Below, piece by piece: positions 1 through 8,538 of a stretch of 36,830 nt of DNA. The stretch is from Pseudarthrobacter defluvii. GTDB taxonomy: Bacteria; Actinomycetota; Actinomycetes; Actinomycetales; Micrococcaceae. The notes under the pieces were generated by a model. That model ran no database searches and was not told where the DNA came from. It worked only from the letters and a program-made list of their open reading frames with translations. The DNA lies in contig NZ_CP066365.1 in NCBI RefSeq assembly GCF_030323865.1, positions 1 to 36,830 on the forward strand, given 5' to 3'. The position numbers and the translations under genes were made by a program. The stretch's first letter is position 1; each line of letters begins with the position of its first letter.

Positions 1-1432
1 TGCCGGACTGACAGTCGTTATCGCCCTGGCCGCCCTGGCCGTACCGGGTCTTCCGTTCCTGACCATCATGGGCCTGGCAGGTGCCGGCACAGTCGCACTG
101 GCCGTGGCCGTGGCCCTGACCCTCACCCCGGCAATGCTCGGATTCATTGGAACCCGCATCCTGTCCAGACGTGCCTGGGCCAAGGCACGCGCCAGCAACG
201 CCGCCGCCGACGAGAAAGCGGCTTTGGCGGGGCTATCGACCGAAGCCCTGGAAGAAGCTGAGGACCAGGAACACAGCCGCCACGGCTGGGGCGCGTTTGT
301 GACCCGCCACCCCATCATCATTTTGACCGTTACGGTCTTGGCCCTGGCCATCACAGCACTTCCGGCGGCACAACTGCGGGTGGCCCTGCCCGACGGAGGC
401 ACCGAGCCGGTGAACTCCGACGCTTACAAGGCCTACACCACCCTCGGTGAGTCCTTTGGTGAAGGCGTCAACGGCCCCATCATCGCCGTCGGCAAGCTTC
501 CGGCAGGACTGAACGCTGCCGAATCAGAAGATCTGCAGTATGACGTCGCGGACCGGCTCAGGGACGTCAAGAACGTCACCGCAGCCCTGCCCGTCCTCGT
601 TAGCGACGACGGACGGACCGCGATCTTCCAGGTCATCCCTGCCGAGGGGCCAGCCAGCGCCAGCACAGAACAGGTCGTCGCCGACCTGCGCAGCGCCGCG
701 TCAGACATCGAAACTGACACCCAGGTGAGCATCGGCCTGACCGGCCAGACAGCAGCTAATATCGACGTCTCCGAGAAACTCCTCAACGCCCTTCCCCTGT
801 ACCTGGGCGTGGTCATCGGGCTCTCGCTGGTGCTGCTGCTGCTCGTTTTCCGCTCCATCATGGTCCCGCTGCTGGCAACCGGCGGGTTCCTGCTCTCGAT
901 GGCAGCAACCTTCGGTGCCATCGTCGCCGTCTACCAGTGGGGCTGGCTTGGCGAAATTTTCGGGGTCCACAACCCGGCGGCGGTCCTGAGCTTCCTGCCG
1001 ATCATCCTCATCGGCGTACTGTTCGGGCTGGCCATGGACTACCAGGTATTCCTGGTCTCGGGCATGCGCGAATCCCACATCCACGGAGAAGACGCCCGGA
1101 CCGCCGTCCGGACCGGCTTCAGCCACGGAGCACGCGTCGTTACCGCCGCGGCAATCATCATGACAGCCGTCTTCGCAGGATTCATCTTCTCTGGGCTGAC
1201 CATGGTCCGCCCCATCGGGTTCAGCCTCTCCTTCGGTGTTTTAGTGGACGCATTCCTGATCCGGATGACCATCATCCCCGCAGCGATGCACCTCCTCGCC
1301 GAAAAGGCCTGGTGGATACCCCGATGGCTTGACCGTATCCTGCCCGATGTCGATGTCGAAGGCGCGAAACTCCCGGCCGCACCGGTTCCCACCGGGCTGC
1401 CCTCTGCACACCTGGCCAGCACCCGCGACTGA
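1..1432 (+). CDS. MMPL-family exporter, C-terminal half (gene continues from the right end of the window)
   Basis: The reading frame is already open at base 2 and ends at the TGA at 1430-1432. It encodes the last membrane segments of the first MMPL repeat, a soluble loop after the strand/helix starting near 'RHPIIILTV', and a complete second repeat with about five hydrophobic helices (about 780-1320). It lacks an N-terminus here. Its missing start lies at 35728-36830, and the junction completes one Phe codon, so the two pieces form one gene of 844 codons on a circular molecule. MMPL proteins are RND-type inner-membrane exporters of lipids or drugs driven by proton motive force. The substrate cannot be read from the sequence. 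The TetR gene upstream of the other half is the likely regulator. The family call is secure; the substrate is unknown. Confidence 0.93.
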   Translation, partial: AGLTVVIALAALAVPGLPFLTIMGLAGAGTVALAVAVALTLTPAMLGFIGTRILSRRAWAKARASNAAADEKAALAGLSTEALEEAEDQEHSRHGWGAFVTRHPIIILTVTVLALAITALPAAQLRVALPDGGTEPVNSDAYKAYTTLGESFGEGVNGPIIAVGKLPAGLNAAESEDLQYDVADRLRDVKNVTAALPVLVSDDGRTAIFQVIPAEGPASASTEQVVADLRSAASDIETDTQVSIGLTGQTAANIDVSEKLLNALPLYLGVVIGLSLVLLLLVFRSIMVPLLATGGFLLSMAATFGAIVAVYQWGWLGEIFGVHNPAAVLSFLPIILIGVLFGLAMDYQVFLVSGMRESHIHGEDARTAVRTGFSHGARVVTAAAIIMTAVFAGFIFSGLTMVRPIGFSLSFGVLVDAFLIRMTIIPAAMHLLAEKAWWIPRWLDRILPDVDVEGAKLPAAPVPTGLPSAHLASTRD

Positions 1433-1695
1433 CACAATTTTCTTCAGCGCCTGCCGCACCATTGCCCCAGCAGCACGATCGCTGCCGCGAACCAATCCCA
1501 TAACGGGCCGAAGATGAGCAAGAGCCGAGTTGTACTGCTAACAGCCAGCCCGTGATGAGGAAGGTCTGCTGAATATGTCAACTCTCTTTGGCCCCGGCAG
1601 GACGGTCATATCTGGCCCCGTTCGGATCGCTGCTGGATGGTGATGCGTGGCTTTCGAGGTTCGTCTTTGCGGGGGTTGGAAACTTGGCCGGTGTG
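1433..1695. other. intergenic region after the MMPL gene
   Basis: About 260 bases between the MMPL stop codon and the SulP terminator. No open frame here has a convincing start, codon use or recognisable product on either strand. I see no repeat or RNA element. Confidence 0.5.
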
Positions 1696-1735
1696 CAACT
1701 GAGGCCCCTTCCTTCGCAGGAGGGGGCCTCAGTTG
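1696..1735. terminator. bidirectional-looking hairpin terminator between MMPL and SulP
   Basis: A 13-bp perfect stem (CAACTGAGGCCCC at 1696-1708 with its complement at 1723-1735) closes a 14-nt loop that can pair further internally. It lies 12 nt beyond the SulP stop codon (read on the minus strand) and downstream of the convergent MMPL gene, so it probably terminates both. No strong T-run follows on either side. Confidence 0.75.
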
Positions 1736-1746
1736 GTCTTGGTGGG

Positions 1747-3270
1747 TCAGTGACCGGCGCTGAGTTTGCCGCCGAGTCGTTCGCGCATGGCGGTGCTGGC
1801 CTGGTTGAGGCCGATGATTTTCACCTCTTTGCCGTGGTGGTGGTACTTCTCCGTGATGGCGTCCAGCGCGGCGATGGTGGATGCGTCCCAAAGGTGGGAG
1901 GCGTGCATGTCGATGACGACGTGCTCAGGGTCCAGGGCGTATTCAAACTGGGTGTAGAGGTCGTTGGAAGAGGCGAAGAACAGCTCTCCGTCAACGACGT
2001 AGGTGGCGGTTTCGTGATCGCCGGTGGTGGTCACGGTGCGTTCGACGGTGACCAGGTGCGCGACGCGGCGGGCGAACAGGACCATGGCGACCATGACGCC
2101 GACGCCGACACCGATGGCCAGGTTGTGGGTGGTGACGGTGCCGATGACGGTCGCGATCATGACGGCCGTTTCGCTCTTGGGCATGATTTTCAGGGTCCGG
2201 GGGTTGATGCTGTGCCAGTCGAACGTGGCGACGGAGACAAAGATCATGACGGCCACCAGCGCGGCCATGGGGATCAGCGAAACGATGCCGCCCAGGACGA
2301 CGACGAGGATGAGCAGGAAGACGCCGGCAAGAAAAGTGGAGATCCTGGTGCGGGCGCCGGATGCTTTGACGTTGATCATGGTCTGGCCGATCATGGCGCA
2401 GCCACCCATGCCGCCGAAGAAACCGGTGACGACGTTGGCCACGCCCTGGCCCCAGGCTTCCCGCGTTTTGTGTGAGCGGGTGTCCGTGACGTCGTCCACG
2501 AGCTTGGCGGTCATGAGGGACTCAAGCAGCCCCACGAACGCCATGGCCAGGGAGAAGGGGAAGATGATCTGCAGCGTCTCCAGGCTGAACGGGACATTAG
2601 GGATGAACAGTGTCGGCAGTGCATTAGGCAGTTCGCCCTTGTCACCGACGGTGGGGACCGCGACGGCTGCGAAGACGGTGATCAGGGTCAGGACGATGAT
2701 GGCCACCAGCGGTGCGGGGATGGCCTTGGTGAGTTTGGGCAGGCCGAAGACGATGACCAGGCCAAGGGCGACGAGGGGGTAAACCAGCCACGGGACGCCG
2801 ATCAGTTCGGGGACCTGGGACATGAAGATCAGGATGGCCAGGGCGTTGACGAAGCCGACCATGACCGAGCGTGGGATGAACCGCATGAGCTTGGCGACCC
2901 CGGACAGGCCCAGGATGATCTGGAAGATACCGGCGAGGATCACGGCGGCGACGAAGTAGTCCACGCCGTGGGATTTCACCAGTGGTGCGATGACCAGGGC
3001 GATCGCGCCGGTGGCTGCGGAGATCATCGCCGGGCGGCCGCCGACGAAGGCGATGGTGACGGCCATCGTGAAGGAGGCGAAAAGCCCGATCCGCGGGTCG
3101 ACTCCGGCGATGATCGAGAAGGCAATGGCTTCCGGGATCAGGGCCAGGGCGACGACGAGGCCTGCGAGGACTTCGGTCTTAAGCCGGCGCGGTGACATCA
3201 GGGTGCCCCGGACTGACTGCAGCTGCTCGGGGGTGAACGCCGGGGCGTGTTCGGTTTGTGTGGCGGCCAT
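1747..3270 (-). CDS. SulP (SLC26) family inorganic anion transporter with STAS domain
   Basis: A 507-residue membrane protein of the usual length for bacterial SulP proteins. After a short cytosolic N-terminus comes 'EVLAGLVVALALIPEAIAF', the typical SulP first-helix signature. A series of hydrophobic helices runs to about residue 390. The C-terminal ~100 residues form a STAS domain ('VVIDMHASHLWDASTIAALD'). The family moves sulfate, bicarbonate or related anions across the inner membrane, and the substrate cannot be decided here. The ATG at 3270 has GGAG about 8 nt upstream. The gene is divergent from a MerR regulator, with a perfect inverted repeat between them, which suggests shared control. 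A strong hairpin follows the stop codon. Confidence 0.93.
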   Translation of the reverse strand: MAATQTEHAPAFTPEQLQSVRGTLMSPRRLKTEVLAGLVVALALIPEAIAFSIIAGVDPRIGLFASFTMAVTIAFVGGRPAMISAATGAIALVIAPLVKSHGVDYFVAAVILAGIFQIILGLSGVAKLMRFIPRSVMVGFVNALAILIFMSQVPELIGVPWLVYPLVALGLVIVFGLPKLTKAIPAPLVAIIVLTLITVFAAVAVPTVGDKGELPNALPTLFIPNVPFSLETLQIIFPFSLAMAFVGLLESLMTAKLVDDVTDTRSHKTREAWGQGVANVVTGFFGGMGGCAMIGQTMINVKASGARTRISTFLAGVFLLILVVVLGGIVSLIPMAALVAVMIFVSVATFDWHSINPRTLKIMPKSETAVMIATVIGTVTTHNLAIGVGVGVMVAMVLFARRVAHLVTVERTVTTTGDHETATYVVDGELFFASSNDLYTQFEYALDPEHVVIDMHASHLWDASTIAALDAITEKYHHHGKEVKIIGLNQASTAMRERLGGKLSAGH

Positions 3271-3393
3271 TTCTGGCTCCGTTCGTGGTCAAGAAGACGC
3301 GCGGGTGCGGCTTCGTTGTGCAAGTGACTTTGGGGGCGCAGCGCCGCGCCGGGGAGGAGGGGGAATTAGGCTTGAAGGTCTCACCCCACACGA

Positions 3394-3423
3394 AAACCCT
3401 ACCCTAACGTGATGGTAGGGTTT
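3394..3423. promoter_or_regulatory. inverted-repeat operator between SulP and MerR
   Basis: Perfect 10-bp arms AAACCCTACC (3394-3403) and GGTAGGGTTT (3414-3423) are separated by 10 nt. A nested ACCCTA-N9-TAGGGT is also present. This resembles the dyads bound by MerR proteins inside promoters with long spacers. It lies 26 nt before the MerR start codon and about 125 nt before the divergent SulP start. That MerR binds it is an inference from position and shape. Confidence 0.7.
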
Positions 3424-3449
3424 AAATCCGAAAGAGGACGGAGGCGCTG

Positions 3450-3830
3450 ATGATGGCCAAGACCAGCAGCACCAACACCATGCATATCGGCGAGCTGGCA
3501 GAGCGGACAGGCCTGTCCCTGCGGACCATCCGCCACTATGACGATGTCGGGCTGCTGCCGGCAACGGCCCGGACTGATGGTGGTTTCAGAGTGTTCTCGG
3601 AGGACGACTTCGAACGCCTCATGGTCATAAAACAGATGAAGCCGCTGGGGTTCTCGCTCGAGGAAATGGCTGAGATCCTTGCGCTGCTCGCCGGCCCGGA
3701 GGGCGCTGCCCCTGAACGGTCCGAGGTGCTTGCCGGGTTCCTGGAACGGGCCGTGCATCAGCGGGCGAAGATGGCCAGGAACTTGGCCCAGGCAGATGAA
3801 TTCATTCAGAGGCTCGGCGGCGGGGTCTGA
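3450..3830 (+). CDS. MerR-family transcriptional regulator
   Basis: A 126-residue protein. Residues about 10-80 form the MerR winged helix-turn-helix ('HIGELAERTGLSLRTIRHYD', then 'GFRVFSEDDFERLMVIKQMK'). A short C-terminal dimerisation helix follows. There is no large effector domain and no conserved cysteine pair for metal sensing, so the signal cannot be predicted. Two adjacent ATG codons (3450, 3453) follow GGAGG at 3440-3444. The gene is divergent from the SulP transporter, and a perfect dyad sits in its own upstream region, so autoregulation plus control of SulP is the likely arrangement. Confidence 0.9.
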   Translation: MMAKTSSTNTMHIGELAERTGLSLRTIRHYDDVGLLPATARTDGGFRVFSEDDFERLMVIKQMKPLGFSLEEMAEILALLAGPEGAAPERSEVLAGFLERAVHQRAKMARNLAQADEFIQRLGGGV

Positions 3831-3857
3831 CGAACGGCGGGTCACTCACGGTGTGTT

Positions 3858-3985
3858 TTATTGGGCTTGATGCGCGATCGTGTGGGCGAGGCGGTAGGAG
3901 TCCGTGCCGGTTTCGATGATGGCGCCGTTGAAAGTCAGCCGGTCCACGATCGCCGCGCAGAGCCGCGGGTCAGTGAAGGTTTTGG
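3858..3985 (-). pseudogene. IS21-family IstB helper ATPase, C-terminal remnant
   Basis: On the minus strand about 41 codons read as the typical end of IstB, including 'IVDRLTFNGAIIETGTDSYR', and finish at TAA (3858-3860). Similarity begins abruptly near 3985, just after an in-frame TGA. No istA, no rest of istB and no terminal repeats are visible. It is a left-over of an insertion sequence at the edge of the 3.9-5.0 kb scar. Confidence 0.75.
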
Positions 3986-4260
3986 TTCAGCCGCAGGCAT
4001 CCACCCCTGTGCACTGCCTAATCGCGAAGGGGCTGGCTGGGCTCACTCCAAACCCTGACCGTGGCGCAAGCGAATCCTGTTGCGGCCTGGCAATCGTCAC
4101 CGTCCCAGAAAACAAAAGCTTTTCAAGACACTGTTCCGGGCCTCGGGAGGAGCTGGAGGGGGACTGAGGAAACCGGGCCGGCCGATGTCCCGGAAACACG
4201 TCTCACCGTAAAACGTCTCAGTGCAGGCCTATGAGGGATTTTTTGAGTCAGAATGGTCTG
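3986..4260 (+). promoter_or_regulatory. region upstream of the resolvase, possible res site
   Basis: No gene. Just before the recombinase there are two direct copies of ACGTCTCA (about 4198-4220) and the near-palindrome TCAGAATGGTCTGA (about 4249-4262). Such short repeats are what a resolvase recombination site usually looks like. I could not find Tn3-type terminal inverted repeats. Confidence 0.35.
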
Positions 4261-4857
4261 ATGAGGCAATTGGGCTATACGCGGGTGAGTACTTCGAACC
4301 AGGATGCCCAGTTGCAGCTCGATGCTCTGCTCTCCGTCGGCGTGCAAAAGCGCGACGTCTTCGCCGACGTGACCTCGGGTAGTAAGACAGCAATCGAACG
4401 GCCCGGGATGAAGAGGCTCCTCGAATATGCAGAGAAGGGCGACACCGTTGTCGTGTGGCGGGTCGATCGGCTGGGCCGGTCATTAATCGACGTGCTGAAC
4501 ACCGTGAACCTGCTGCGCGAACGCGGCGTCCAGGTCCGATCCATCTCAGACGGTATCGATCCGGCAACCTCGACAGGCCGGTTGATGCTGAACATGCTCG
4601 CCACCTTGGCCGAATATGAGCGCGAGCTGATCGTCGAGCGGGTCAATGCCGGTATCGCTGCCGCCAGACAGAACGGAACGCGCTTTGGCCGGCCGCTGAC
4701 GGATCCGATTGTCGTTGCGGACAAGCTGGCGATCGCGCAGGATGCCCGGTCGAAGGGACGCACCGCCGAAGACGCCGCCCGTCTCGTTGGATGGAGCCGT
4801 GCCACGCTCTACCGCCACCAGCAAGCCCTCGCCGCCCGCGAGAGCACCAGAACGTAG
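4261..4857 (+). CDS. serine recombinase (resolvase/invertase family)
   Basis: About 198 residues, the normal length for a Tn3/Pin-type resolvase. The catalytic N-terminal domain starts 'LGYTRVSTSNQDAQLQ', where the Ser of 'RVS' is the nucleophile. It continues with 'VWRVDRLGRS' and 'LATLAEYERELIVER' and ends in a helix-turn-helix for site binding ('KGRTAEDAARLVGWSRATLY'). An ATG at 4231 is in frame, but the conserved protein begins at 4261, so I prefer 4261. Immediately after its stop codon the same frame continues into the start of a transposase. The gene looks like the surviving resolution module of a transposon whose transposase was lost. Confidence 0.88.
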   Translation: MRQLGYTRVSTSNQDAQLQLDALLSVGVQKRDVFADVTSGSKTAIERPGMKRLLEYAEKGDTVVVWRVDRLGRSLIDVLNTVNLLRERGVQVRSISDGIDPATSTGRLMLNMLATLAEYERELIVERVNAGIAAARQNGTRFGRPLTDPIVVADKLAIAQDARSKGRTAEDAARLVGWSRATLYRHQQALAARESTRT

Positions 4858-5022
4858 GTAATCCTGAACGGCGATGAGCGCTGGAAGGTCCTTCGGCTCT
4901 ACGTCGAGGACCAGATCCCGCTTGCCGCCCTCGCTCGCGAAACCGGGATCAGCACCCGCACTCTTCAACGCTGGCTCCGGCTCTACCGAACTGGTGGCGC
5001 GAGTGCTCTTGACCAGCCTTCA
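4858..5022 (+). pseudogene. Mu/TniA-type transposase, N-terminal fragment
   Basis: Directly after the resolvase stop codon the frame encodes about 50 residues with a clear helix-turn-helix ('LAALARETGISTRTLQRWL' preceded by 'GDERWKVLRLYVEDQ'), as at the start of DDE transposases of the TniA/Mu type. There is no good start codon. Similarity stops at about 5010-5022, where the truncated helicase frame takes over. The catalytic domain is absent. Confidence 0.6.
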
Positions 5023-5174
5023 AGAGCATCGGCGTCAAAGCCGAAACCATCGAGGCCTACCAGGAATCGATCATCGCCGACGTCCGGCAGACCATCGTCA
5101 ACGCCCAAGCGGAAGGCGAGGACCGCACGACCATCAAGAAGCTGGAAACCAAGCTTCAGGCCGAAGAAGAACGC

Positions 5175-7382
5175 ATGAAACGGCTCATGGACACCGCCCC
5201 CGATCCCGGTCTGACCTTCGAAGACACCGGCGTCGACTACCTCTTTGTCGACGAGGCGCACGACTACAAAAACCTTCGAACCGTCACGAACATCAAGGGC
5301 GCCGAAATCGCAGGCTCCATGCGGGCCACCGACATGCACCTGAAGCTGGAGTACCTGCGCCGTGTCCACGGTGAACGGGTCGTCACCATGGCCACCGGAA
5401 CCCCCATCGCCAACTCCATCACCGAAGCCCACGTCATGCAGCGCTACCTCCGTCCGGACCTGCTCCAGGCCGCCGGGGTGGAAAACTTCGATGTGTGGGG
5501 TGCGACGTTCGGTGAAACCGTCACGGCCATCGAGATGGACGCCGGCGGACGCCTGAAAAACAAGCCGCGCTTCGCCAAGTTCAAGAACGTTCCCGAGATG
5601 CTGCGCAGCTTCCACGTCTTCGCCGACGTGAAGCTCTCCGAAGACCTGAACCTGAAAACCCCTGACCTGGCCCGCCGCCCCGGCGACGGCGAACGCCAGC
5701 CCGAACTGGTGCTCATCCCGCAGCCCCCCGAACTGGCCGACTACATGAAAGGCCTCGCTGACCGGCTGGACTCCCTCTCCGGCTGGGCCGAAAAGGGTGC
5801 GGACAACGCCCTGAACGTCTACAACGACGGGCGCAAGGCCGCCCTGGACCTGCGCATGGTTGGTATCGAACCCGAATCCGGAACCAAGATCGACCAGGTC
5901 GTCGCCAAGACCCTGAAAGTCTGGGAAGAGAACCGGGACAACCAGTACGAGACCAGCTTCGAGTCGGGCACCCCGTCAACCACCATGGGCGCGCTGCAGA
6001 TCATCTTTTGCGACCTCGGAACCCCCTCCAAAGACACCGGCCCGGACGGCAAACCCGTCTGGACCGCCTACCAGCAGATCAAAGACCAGCTGGTTGCCGG
6101 AGGGATCCAGCCCGAACAGATCCGCTTCATCCAGGAAGCGCCCAAACCGGACCAGAAGGCACAGCTCTTCGCCCAGTGCCGCAGTGGCGAAGTCGCCGTC
6201 CTCATCGGCTCCACCGCCATGATGGGCACCGGGACCAACGTGCAGCTGCGCGCCAAAGCCATCCACCATGTCACCTGCCCCTGGCGGCCGGCAGACCTGA
6301 CCCAGCGCGACGGACGCATTATCCGCCAAGGCAACGCCAATTCTGAGGTCTACAACTTCCAGTACGCCACCGTCGGAAGCTACGACAGCGCGGCCTGGGA
6401 CGGCATCCAGCGCAAAGCCACCATGATCCAGCAGGTCCTCCGCGGCCGCCTGGACATCCGCGAAATCGAAGACGTCGGGGACCTGGCGCTAAACGCCGCC
6501 CAGATCAAGGCGGCAACCAGCGGCAACCCGCTCGTCATGGAGAAAATCGAAGCGGACGCCGAGCGGACCAAACTCGAACGCCTCAAACGCGCCCATGAAA
6601 AAGGCCAAAGCACCCTTGGCTGGACCAGATCCTCAGCCGAAGCCGCCATCACCAGGGCAGAAGCAGCACTGCCCGCGGTACAGGCAGCACTGCCCCGCAT
6701 CACCTCCACCGCAGGAGAAAACTTCACCGCAACTATTGACGGTCGCGCCTACACCAAACGCACAGAAGCGGTTGCCGCCATCTCCGAGTGGGTCCGGACC
6801 CACACCCCGGACTACGGCAATTACTACCGGCAGGAACGGGACTACGGAACCCTTGCCACCCTCGGCGGGCACCAGCTGCAGGTCCGCAACGCAGGGGAGC
6901 ACTCCCGGCTCGGCTCATATCAGGACCTGGCCATCACCATCAAAGATGTCCCCGCTCCTCCCTTGGTCCTGACCCGGATGGAACTGCTGGAAGGAAGCAG
7001 CGGAATTATCACCAAGCTCGAAAACAAAGTGGCCACACTGCCGGACTATGAAGCGCAGCTCCGCCAAACCATCCAAGAGAAGAATGGCATCCTTGCCGAC
7101 GTGGAAAAACAGGCCGGGAAACCATTCAAATACGAAGACAAACTCACCCAGGCGCGGGTGAAATGCGCAGAGCTGGACGGACGGCTCAAAGCCTCCATCG
7201 AACCATCCCAGCCCCAAGAAGCGCCCAGCACCAACGAGATGGACCCAATGGCGGAGAAGCACAGGCGTCTGCTTGCCGCCAGCTTCCCCTCCCGGCCCAG
7301 CACTACAGGACCTTCTGTCGGCCCCGGCCACACCCGGAGCTCCCAGCCGCTGCGCGACAGGAGCCCGGGCTGGGAACGCTGA
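5175..7382 (+). CDS. N-terminally truncated SNF2-like helicase of the large plasmid methylase/helicase type
   Basis: The open frame extends upstream to about 5023, but the first ATG is at 5175, giving 735 residues. Visible motifs are Walker B 'FVDEAHDYKNL' (about residue 24), a Ser/Thr motif III-like 'TMATGTPIANS', and the second RecA lobe with 'GTNVQ' and 'LTQRDGRIIRQGN'. A coiled C-terminal tail follows. The Walker A motif and everything before it are missing, replaced by transposase sequence, so the ATPase is very probably dead. The relatives I recognise are very large proteins on actinobacterial plasmids and phages in which an N6-methylase precedes the helicase, with a proposed anti-restriction role. 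That function is an inference. A hairpin terminator follows. Confidence 0.75.
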   Translation: MKRLMDTAPDPGLTFEDTGVDYLFVDEAHDYKNLRTVTNIKGAEIAGSMRATDMHLKLEYLRRVHGERVVTMATGTPIANSITEAHVMQRYLRPDLLQAAGVENFDVWGATFGETVTAIEMDAGGRLKNKPRFAKFKNVPEMLRSFHVFADVKLSEDLNLKTPDLARRPGDGERQPELVLIPQPPELADYMKGLADRLDSLSGWAEKGADNALNVYNDGRKAALDLRMVGIEPESGTKIDQVVAKTLKVWEENRDNQYETSFESGTPSTTMGALQIIFCDLGTPSKDTGPDGKPVWTAYQQIKDQLVAGGIQPEQIRFIQEAPKPDQKAQLFAQCRSGEVAVLIGSTAMMGTGTNVQLRAKAIHHVTCPWRPADLTQRDGRIIRQGNANSEVYNFQYATVGSYDSAAWDGIQRKATMIQQVLRGRLDIREIEDVGDLALNAAQIKAATSGNPLVMEKIEADAERTKLERLKRAHEKGQSTLGWTRSSAEAAITRAEAALPAVQAALPRITSTAGENFTATIDGRAYTKRTEAVAAISEWVRTHTPDYGNYYRQERDYGTLATLGGHQLQVRNAGEHSRLGSYQDLAITIKDVPAPPLVLTRMELLEGSSGIITKLENKVATLPDYEAQLRQTIQEKNGILADVEKQAGKPFKYEDKLTQARVKCAELDGRLKASIEPSQPQEAPSTNEMDPMAEKHRRLLAASFPSRPSTTGPSVGPGHTRSSQPLRDRSPGWER

Positions 7383-7424
7383 CAGCACTGCCGAATCACT
7401 AGATTCGCCTGGCAGAAACAGAAG

Positions 7425-7465
7425 AGAACACGAGGGGCCGGCAAAAGCTTGGCCCCTCGTGTTCT
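7425..7465. terminator. strong hairpin terminator
   Basis: A 15-bp perfect stem (7425-7439 with 7451-7465, AGAACACGAGGGGCC) has an 11-nt loop. It lies 43 nt after the helicase stop and before the convergent DUF2188 gene, so it can serve both strands. Confidence 0.85.
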
Positions 7466-7504
7466 TGCCCTCAGCTGCGTTCTAGCAGTAAGCCGGCCGC
7501 AGGA

Positions 7505-7732
7505 TCATCCCGGGACGTTCCGCGGATCGTTGCCGTAGCTGTTCTTCGATCCAATCTGGCCGTCCTGGTTCTTGATGACGTGCTCGACCTTGTCCGCCTG
7601 GGCTGCTTCGCGGCCCGCGGCCGCCGCTTCATCCTTCGTGCCGTAGCCGGCGCCGAAAGCGCGGTCGCTGCCCTCGCGCTTGTTCTTCCAGGCACCGTCT
7701 TCGTAGTACGTCTCGATGTCACCTTGAGCCAC
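7505..7732 (-). CDS. DUF2188-like small protein
   Basis: 75 residues starting 'AQGDIETYYEDGAWKNK' and ending 'GSKNSYGNDPRNVPG', which is the pattern of DUF2188 proteins: a small domain for beta-strand plus helix with 'VEHVIKNQDG' and the terminal SYGNDP box. The start is a GTG at 7732, supported by GAGGGAG six nucleotides upstream. The upstream in-frame ATG at 7777 would add 15 unrelated residues. Function is unknown. It is convergent with the helicase and separated from it by a strong terminator. Confidence 0.8.
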   Translation of the reverse strand: MAQGDIETYYEDGAWKNKREGSDRAFGAGYGTKDEAAAAGREAAQADKVEHVIKNQDGQIGSKNSYGNDPRNVPG

Positions 7733-7787
7733 TGCACACTCCCTCTGCCGGTCGGATCCTGACGCCCGCTGCTTCATGCGGGTAGCG

Positions 7788-7821
7788 AAAAGCCCCGCAG
7801 CACTTGTGACCGCGAGGCTTT
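7788..7821. terminator. possible hairpin upstream of the three-helix-bundle gene
   Basis: AAAGCCCCGC and GCGAGGCTTT pair with one mismatch around a 13-nt loop, with T/A tracts at the ends. It may be a weak terminator or part of a 5' region. The following stretch also holds the 10-bp palindrome AAGCATGCTT (7884-7893) in an AT-rich, promoter-like segment. Confidence 0.4.
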
Positions 7822-7934
7822 CCTCGAAACCACTTCACCTGATGGGGGCCAGGCGAAGAAGCTTGACTCCAAACAATAATAGCAAGCATGCTTATGATTC
7901 AAGCTGCGGCACAGGCTCGATGATGAGGGGAACG

Positions 7935-8135
7935 ATGGAGTGCAACGAAGAACAGCACGCTGTGGTGTCGGTGATCAATAGCCTGGCCGGCAGATTTCCC
8001 GGACGCGCCAGGACCGACATCGAGGACGCCGTCTGCGAAGAGTATTCAGCCTTTAACTCAGGTTCTGTGCGGACGATGGTCCCCGTACTGGTCGAGCGCG
8101 CCGCCATCCAGCGACTCCAAGGCGGCCGAGTGTAG
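7935..8135 (+). CDS. three-helix bundle dimerisation-domain protein (DUF3562-like)
   Basis: 66 residues. The core reads 'VVSVINSLAGRFP' and 'IEDAVCEEYSAFNSGSVRT', then a third helix 'MVPVLVERAAIQRL'. This matches the small all-helical domain common in actinobacteria and annotated as a three-helix bundle dimerisation domain. I chose ATG 7935 because GAGGGG lies just upstream and the domain starts there. In-frame upstream ATGs (from 7776) lack a ribosome site. The exact function is unknown. Confidence 0.75.
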   Translation: MECNEEQHAVVSVINSLAGRFPGRARTDIEDAVCEEYSAFNSGSVRTMVPVLVERAAIQRLQGGRV

Positions 8136-8538
8136 AAGCAACCTCGGATACGTTCCCCATGGTCCATGCCCTGCGCTGCCGGGGAAACCATCCGCCGTGG
8201 TCGATCTTCGTTCAGCAGGGACGACACCAATCCAGCGCTGCCATTCCCGCCAGGTGCCACCATCACCCAGGCGACCAAGGGGACTTTTCAGGCGCAGGGG
8301 GGCTGCCGTCGCGGCGAACCTGCGGGGATGACCACAGTAGCCGGCGGCGGGGCTGACCGTCCGTAGCCGTGGTCCAGGCGCAGGAAGTAGCGGCCCCTTT
8401 GACATACAAAAGGTTCTTTAAAGAAGCCCTAGAATAAGCGGTAAAACCCCTATTCATTCAGTTGAATGATTGCTAGAATTGAAGTAGCAAGTCAGCCAGA
8501 CGAACGAAACTCATTTGATACGAAACCAGGTGCTGAAA
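8136..8538 (+). promoter_or_regulatory. non-coding region with promoter-like segment before nrdH
   Basis: The first ~260 bases hold nothing I recognise. From 8399 the base composition drops to AT-rich. There is a TTGACA (8399-8404), the 12-bp palindrome TTCTTTAAAGAA (8414-8425), the dyad TCATTCA-GT-TGAATGA (about 8454-8469), and TAGAAT boxes at about 8430 and 8474 that could be -10 elements. Spacing does not give one clear sigma-70 promoter. The dyads are candidate operators for the nrdH-ssb genes. Confidence 0.45.

Noticed and set aside
1588..2782. Long plus-strand frames opposite the SulP gene
   Set aside because: High-GC antisense shadows; the minus strand encodes a complete SulP-STAS protein there.
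3986..5022. A complete Tn3-family transposon
   Set aside because: No Tn3 transposase, no 38-bp GGGG-type terminal repeats; only the resolvase is intact and the transposase fragment is of the TniA/Mu type.
8454..8469. TCATTCA-GT-TGAATGA as a LexA or NrdR box
   Set aside because: It does not match the actinobacterial LexA (GAAC-N4-GTTC) or the NrdR box pattern. I keep it only as an unnamed dyad.
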